64,000 nt of DNA, taken from assembly GCA_001768565.1 (NCBI GenBank), contig MEOE01000023.1, forward strand, positions 347,459-411,458, given 5' to 3'. The notes under the pieces were generated by a model. The model saw only the letters and a list, made by a program, of their open reading frames with translations, was not told the origin of the DNA and made no database searches. Source of the DNA: Bacteroidetes bacterium GWF2_33_16. GTDB taxonomy: Bacteria > Bacteroidota > Bacteroidia > Bacteroidales > UBA12077. Positions 62,001 through 64,000 of the stretch are shown here, one piece after another; within the stretch, counting starts at the first letter, position 1; each line of letters begins with the position of its first letter. The position numbers and the translations under genes were made by a program.

Positions 62001-64000
62001 TAAGTTGTTGTAATAGTTATTTGAGTTGGTTGATTTATTGTAATTACAGTATCTTTTGTACAACCACTAATATCAGTAATTATAAAGGTATAAACACCTG
62101 CTTTAAGCTCGTTAAAATTTTCTCCACTATTTTTTGGAGCACCTGTATATGTATCATAAGTATAAGTTAAAGCTCCTGTTCCACCAGAGAAAGTTAATGT
62201 TACTTCACCGATTGAATCGCCAAAACAAACATTATTAACAAGGGTACTACCAGTTATTTTTATCTCTGGAGGAGAACCAATAGTAACAGAATCTATAGCA
62301 GTACAACCATGAGAATCTGTTACCCGGGCATAATAAACTCCAGGACAAAGAGTTCTAACAGTATCAGTTGTCGCAATAATTGTAGAAAAATTAATATCAG
62401 AACTCCACTCATAAGTTAAATATGGAGGTTGTCCTCCCGATCCTGTAAGTACTGCTGTTCCATCACACAAATCAAAACAAGAAGTTGTAATTCCAGTAAT
62501 TTGTGGAGTATGCCTTGTGATACCTGGACCATTAATTGCACTATATCTGTTGATCGGAATATTAATTGACGAATCAGCATAAAGGATTGATTCAAAAACA
62601 CTATTCTGATTTTCATCAGAGAATTTTATTGTTGCTTCCTCAAACAATCCAGGAACACCCCAGTTTTCATAATCAACAATACGAATTCTCCAAGCTCCAT
62701 TTGCAGGATCTTGTCCGTGTAATTTTTTCCAGTCCCCAGAAAATTCATATGTACCTGAAGATGCATCACATTCATCTATCACGCTTAGGGCTGTTAAGGA
62801 TGTATCTAAAGGATCGTTATAAAATCTGTATGTAGCATCTGATTGCCATAATGTAGGTAAAAGGTCACAATTTGGTTTTAACTCTACTACTGAATCTAAA
62901 GGAGAAACAAGATAAACACCCAAATTTGCAACATAATCGTGACTTGAAATTTTAACATAAACTTCAATATGTGTAGGAGTACCTGTAATAACTGAATCAA
63001 TTTTAAACGGAGATGGCTTACCAATTGCAGCACGCAGAATTGGTAAGTAGCTAACTCTAATTGTATCAGTTACGTTCCCACAAGGTGCATTTCCTAAGGA
63101 AGTTAATACTAAATCAACATATCCTTTAAATAAATCGTTTACTCCGGGAGTATATGTTGGATCAATTCTGTTCAAATCATCAAACGAACCATCACCACCA
63201 TCGCTTGACCAATTTATTCCAGAGCAATTTACCGAATCTGCATCCTGAATATAATATGGAGTGCCATAACATAAAGTAGTATCAATACCGGCATTTGCTA
63301 TAGCAGATTTATAAACTATTACATTAATGTTGTCTGTACCTATACATCCATTATTATCTGTAACCGTATATGTAAAGCTAAAAGAACCCGAGGTGCTTGA
63401 ATTAAAAATTGGAGATTGAATAGCAGGATCGTCCAATAATGTCAAATTAGCTCCTGTCCATGCATGCAAATATGGAATGGTGCCTCCTAAAGGATTTCCA
63501 TTAATATTTAAATCAACTGATGTACATGTTACTGCTGGATCAGGGGTAATATTTGATGTTGGGTTTGCAAAAACTGTAACTGTTACGCTAGCTGCTAGAG
63601 TATTGTTACAATCGCCTTCGAACCTTACATAATTTGTTGTTGTTACGGCTGGGGATACAATACTTAAATTTTGGCCTGTACCAACCAAGGTGGTAAATCC
63701 TGCATCCGAATACCATCTTGCTGTTGCATTAGTTCCTAGTGTTCCGCCAGAATAAGAAAGAATTATATTGGGAAATGCACCTGCACAGAAATTAGTATGA
63801 TCAACGCTTGCACTTGTGGGCGCAACGGATTGTGCTTTTATTGTTACAGTTATCGATGCAGCAGTTGTATTATTACAATCACCTTCGAAACGTACATAAT
63901 ATGTCGTAGTTACTGCAGGGGCGGCTATTACCAGATTCTGACCTGTTCCTACCAGAGTGGTAAAGGTTGCATCTGAATACCAGCGTGCTACTGCACCTGT
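59009..64000 (-). CDS. Giant SprB-like surface adhesin with CHU_C sorting domain (5' end outside window)
   Basis: The frame is open from the window edge to the TAA at 59009, giving at least 1663 residues with no real start inside. From the N-terminal side: near-identical Ig-like repeats of 89 residues (63571-64000), a further Ig-like region, a proprotein-convertase P-like domain (about 62605-63037, ANLGVYLVSPLDSVVEL and DPANGAWRIRIVD), eleven SprB-like repeats of about 80 residues (about 59835-62516, pattern GGTPGYTYTWSNG...G.Y.V.V.D..GC), and a CHU_C/type B T9SS sorting domain (FSPNGDGINDTW to GPVTIVR). It should be exported by the T9SS and displayed on the surface for gliding or adhesion. 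The next gene is its porP/sprF partner. Confidence 0.93.
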   Translation of the reverse strand, partial: TGAVARWYSDATFTTLVGTGQNLVIAAPAVTTTYYVRFEGDCNNTTAASITVTIKAQSVAPTSASVDHTNFCAGAFPNIILSYSGGTLGTNATARWYSDAGFTTLVGTGQNLSIVSPAVTTTNYVRFEGDCNNTLAASVTVTVFANPTSNITPDPAVTCTSVDLNINGNPLGGTIPYLHAWTGANLTLLDDPAIQSPIFNSSTSGSFSFTYTVTDNNGCIGTDNINVIVYKSAIANAGIDTTLCYGTPYYIQDADSVNCSGINWSSDGGDGSFDDLNRIDPTYTPGVNDLFKGYVDLVLTSLGNAPCGNVTDTIRVSYLPILRAAIGKPSPFKIDSVITGTPTHIEVYVKISSHDYVANLGVYLVSPLDSVVELKPNCDLLPTLWQSDATYRFYNDPLDTSLTALSVIDECDASSGTYEFSGDWKKLHGQDPANGAWRIRIVDYENWGVPGLFEEATIKFSDENQNSVFESILYADSSINIPINRYSAINGPGITRHTPQITGITTSCFDLCDGTAVLTGSGGQPPYLTYEWSSDINFSTIIATTDTVRTLCPGVYYARVTDSHGCTAIDSVTIGSPPEIKITGSTLVNNVCFGDSIGEVTLTFSGGTGALTYTYDTYTGAPKNSGENFNELKAGVYTFIITDISGCTKDTVITINQPTQITITTTYTGISCYGSANGQIEITASGGTPGAIDPYLYSIDSASTWATGNVFSPLATDTFYIAVQDGLGCIQFGDTIIMNNPDTIKIDSISVVHLICDGSAIDGEIVVYAIGGTGDLDYSINNGIDYYADSLFTGLSGGVYQIVVRDEQGCSKFLDTLVTLNGQIIITNNTIVNNVCYGDSIGEVKLDFLGGTGVLTYTYDTYSGLPKNSGETFDKLKAGSYLFTINGISGCSKDTLITITQGTEITATYNITPVTCNGGSDGQIEIIASGGLAPYNYSITEVPEWSNTTGIFAGLTGDSVFIAVRDANLCFLYSDTIEITEPNPVTIDLIEAFPVSCIGVGNDGEIIVHASGGAGTLGYSLDNVNFQISNTFTGLIPGTYSIFISDDCDTLTAIDVATITGPIPIVIDVVTITDVNTCYGDNTGTITVTASGGTGNFEYSVDGGVNYQPGNLFTGLYAGPYVIIIRDDDGCLSGDSTVNVNQPDELLITDYIVTHTSECNDPINTGQIEIITATGGTPGYQYAITGFALQASPLFVDLNAGNYTITVQDANGCEAIIDTSVVINPAMSIVFDKIDISCNGLTDGSISVNISNGTPGYTYTWSNGETTASISDLAEGEYSVTIVDSNLPNSCEATASIEIIQPEAMNILVNLKDKYCINSFAKDQVIANGAINVDPSGGTPDYSYSWTGPGGFTSISDYLTNLEDGTYNLTVTDSRGCAQNEAVIITANTIFDISFSHVLDRDTLCSYTGGISFELTTTAVDTVYWQITEGGFSPPVVTTIIESSPQTVQFDPLLSANYVMTAVNEFCYDIFPSEPVIVHQGVGLSILDDEGDDNDTIDVKVNIATHTLIGQVQNIAIGATYNWTPVIGIQNINALVTDVTPDLPRWYLLTAISTDACLETDSIFVNFIANVDASDGFSPNGDGINDTWSIENIDNFPNNLVQVFTRWGVKVYMQKGYVNNDPDKCWDGRTENGSDLPTGTYYYIIHTNEPGYKVMTGPVTIVR
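61000..62280 (-). repeat. Higher-order duplication of SprB-like repeats
   Basis: Two blocks of three repeats share order and sequence at a period of 732 bases (244 residues). The clearest pair is NNVCFGDSIGEVTL...YDTYTGAPKNSGE (near 62232) and NNVCYGDSIGEVKL...YDTYSGLPKNSGE (near 61500). Confidence 0.65.
63571..64000 (-). repeat. Near-identical 267-bp Ig-like repeats
   Basis: The unit of 267 bp (89 residues) with core ARWYSDAGFTTLVGTGQN and YVRFEGDCNNT occurs once completely and once partly before the window edge. The two copies differ at few residues, which suggests recent expansion or gene conversion and more copies outside the window. Confidence 0.85.

Noticed and set aside
63689..64000. 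Start of the adhesin gene at a TTG at 63688
   Set aside because: The frame stays open beyond 63688 to the window edge and encodes another copy of the same Ig-like repeat, so the gene begins outside the window and has no start here.

Overview
The window comes from a Bacteroidota chromosome, most likely a free-living, AT-rich member of the Bacteroidales/Marinilabiliales or a related lineage. The phylum call rests on linked lineage markers: the type IX secretion (T9SS) and gliding genes gldH, porX, porW/sprE and porP/sprF; a type A sorting domain and a CHU_C (type B) sorting domain on exported proteins; DUF4296; an S46 dipeptidyl-peptidase; and promoters of the Bacteroidota form TTTG-N17-20-TAnnTTTG with very few Shine-Dalgarno sequences. 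The genus is not resolved. Most of the window is ordinary chromosome; I see no prophage, integrative element or CRISPR array.

Layout. 1-4436 (minus): the end of an exopolysaccharide export operon, with a four-SPOR-repeat protein, a Wza-type lipoprotein and a Wzz/Wzc protein cut by the window edge. 4564-9633: Kdo transferase waaA, then a large outer-membrane protein of unknown function. 9630-15772 (minus): porW/sprE, porX, tsaE and alanine dehydrogenase. 15949-21275 (minus): nifU-like, mrp, an alkyltransferase-like gene, trmB, gldH, ricT and holB. 21392-28627 (plus): two complete phosphoglycerate kinases fused in one reading frame, a T9SS-exported endonuclease I, a third and divergent phosphoglycerate-kinase-like protein, and a phosphomannomutase. 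28738-39285: zinc transporter, serine dehydratase, LytS/LytTR two-component system, exported metallophosphoesterase and DUF1566 lipoproteins, then flippase, FkbM methyltransferase and glycosyltransferase genes. 39297-39932: a REP-associated tyrosine transposase followed by three regularly spaced REP-like palindromes. 39980-47857: rnhB, cyclophilin, rlmN, S46 peptidase, rnhA, AspT-family transporter, tRNA-Val and the fluoride-channel pair crcB/DUF190. 47879-57992: a redox-type cysteine protein, an XRE regulator with its membrane partner, ispD, a universal stress protein, asnS, rpoN, a PAP2-like protein, a glycosyltransferase, an amidohydrolase and DUF4296. 58084-64000 (minus): porP/sprF and a giant SprB-like adhesin running off the window.

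Working together: PorX, PorW, GldH and PorP are parts of, or attached to, the T9SS, which should export the endonuclease and the adhesin. Mrp and NifU-like proteins form an Fe-S pair. Kdo transferase, flippase, methyltransferase, glycosyltransferases and Wza/Wzc build the cell surface.

The most unusual feature is the phosphoglycerate kinase cluster: a tandem PGK-PGK fusion of about 795 residues, with all standard motifs in the first half and one changed motif in the second, and a third PGK-like protein about 2.1 kb downstream that lacks a conserved active-site arginine. Other points for a second look are the REP/transposase array, a palindrome-rich element at about 44570-44735, a tRNA-Val with C instead of U at position 33, and a terminator lying between divergent genes that implies an unannotated short transcript.
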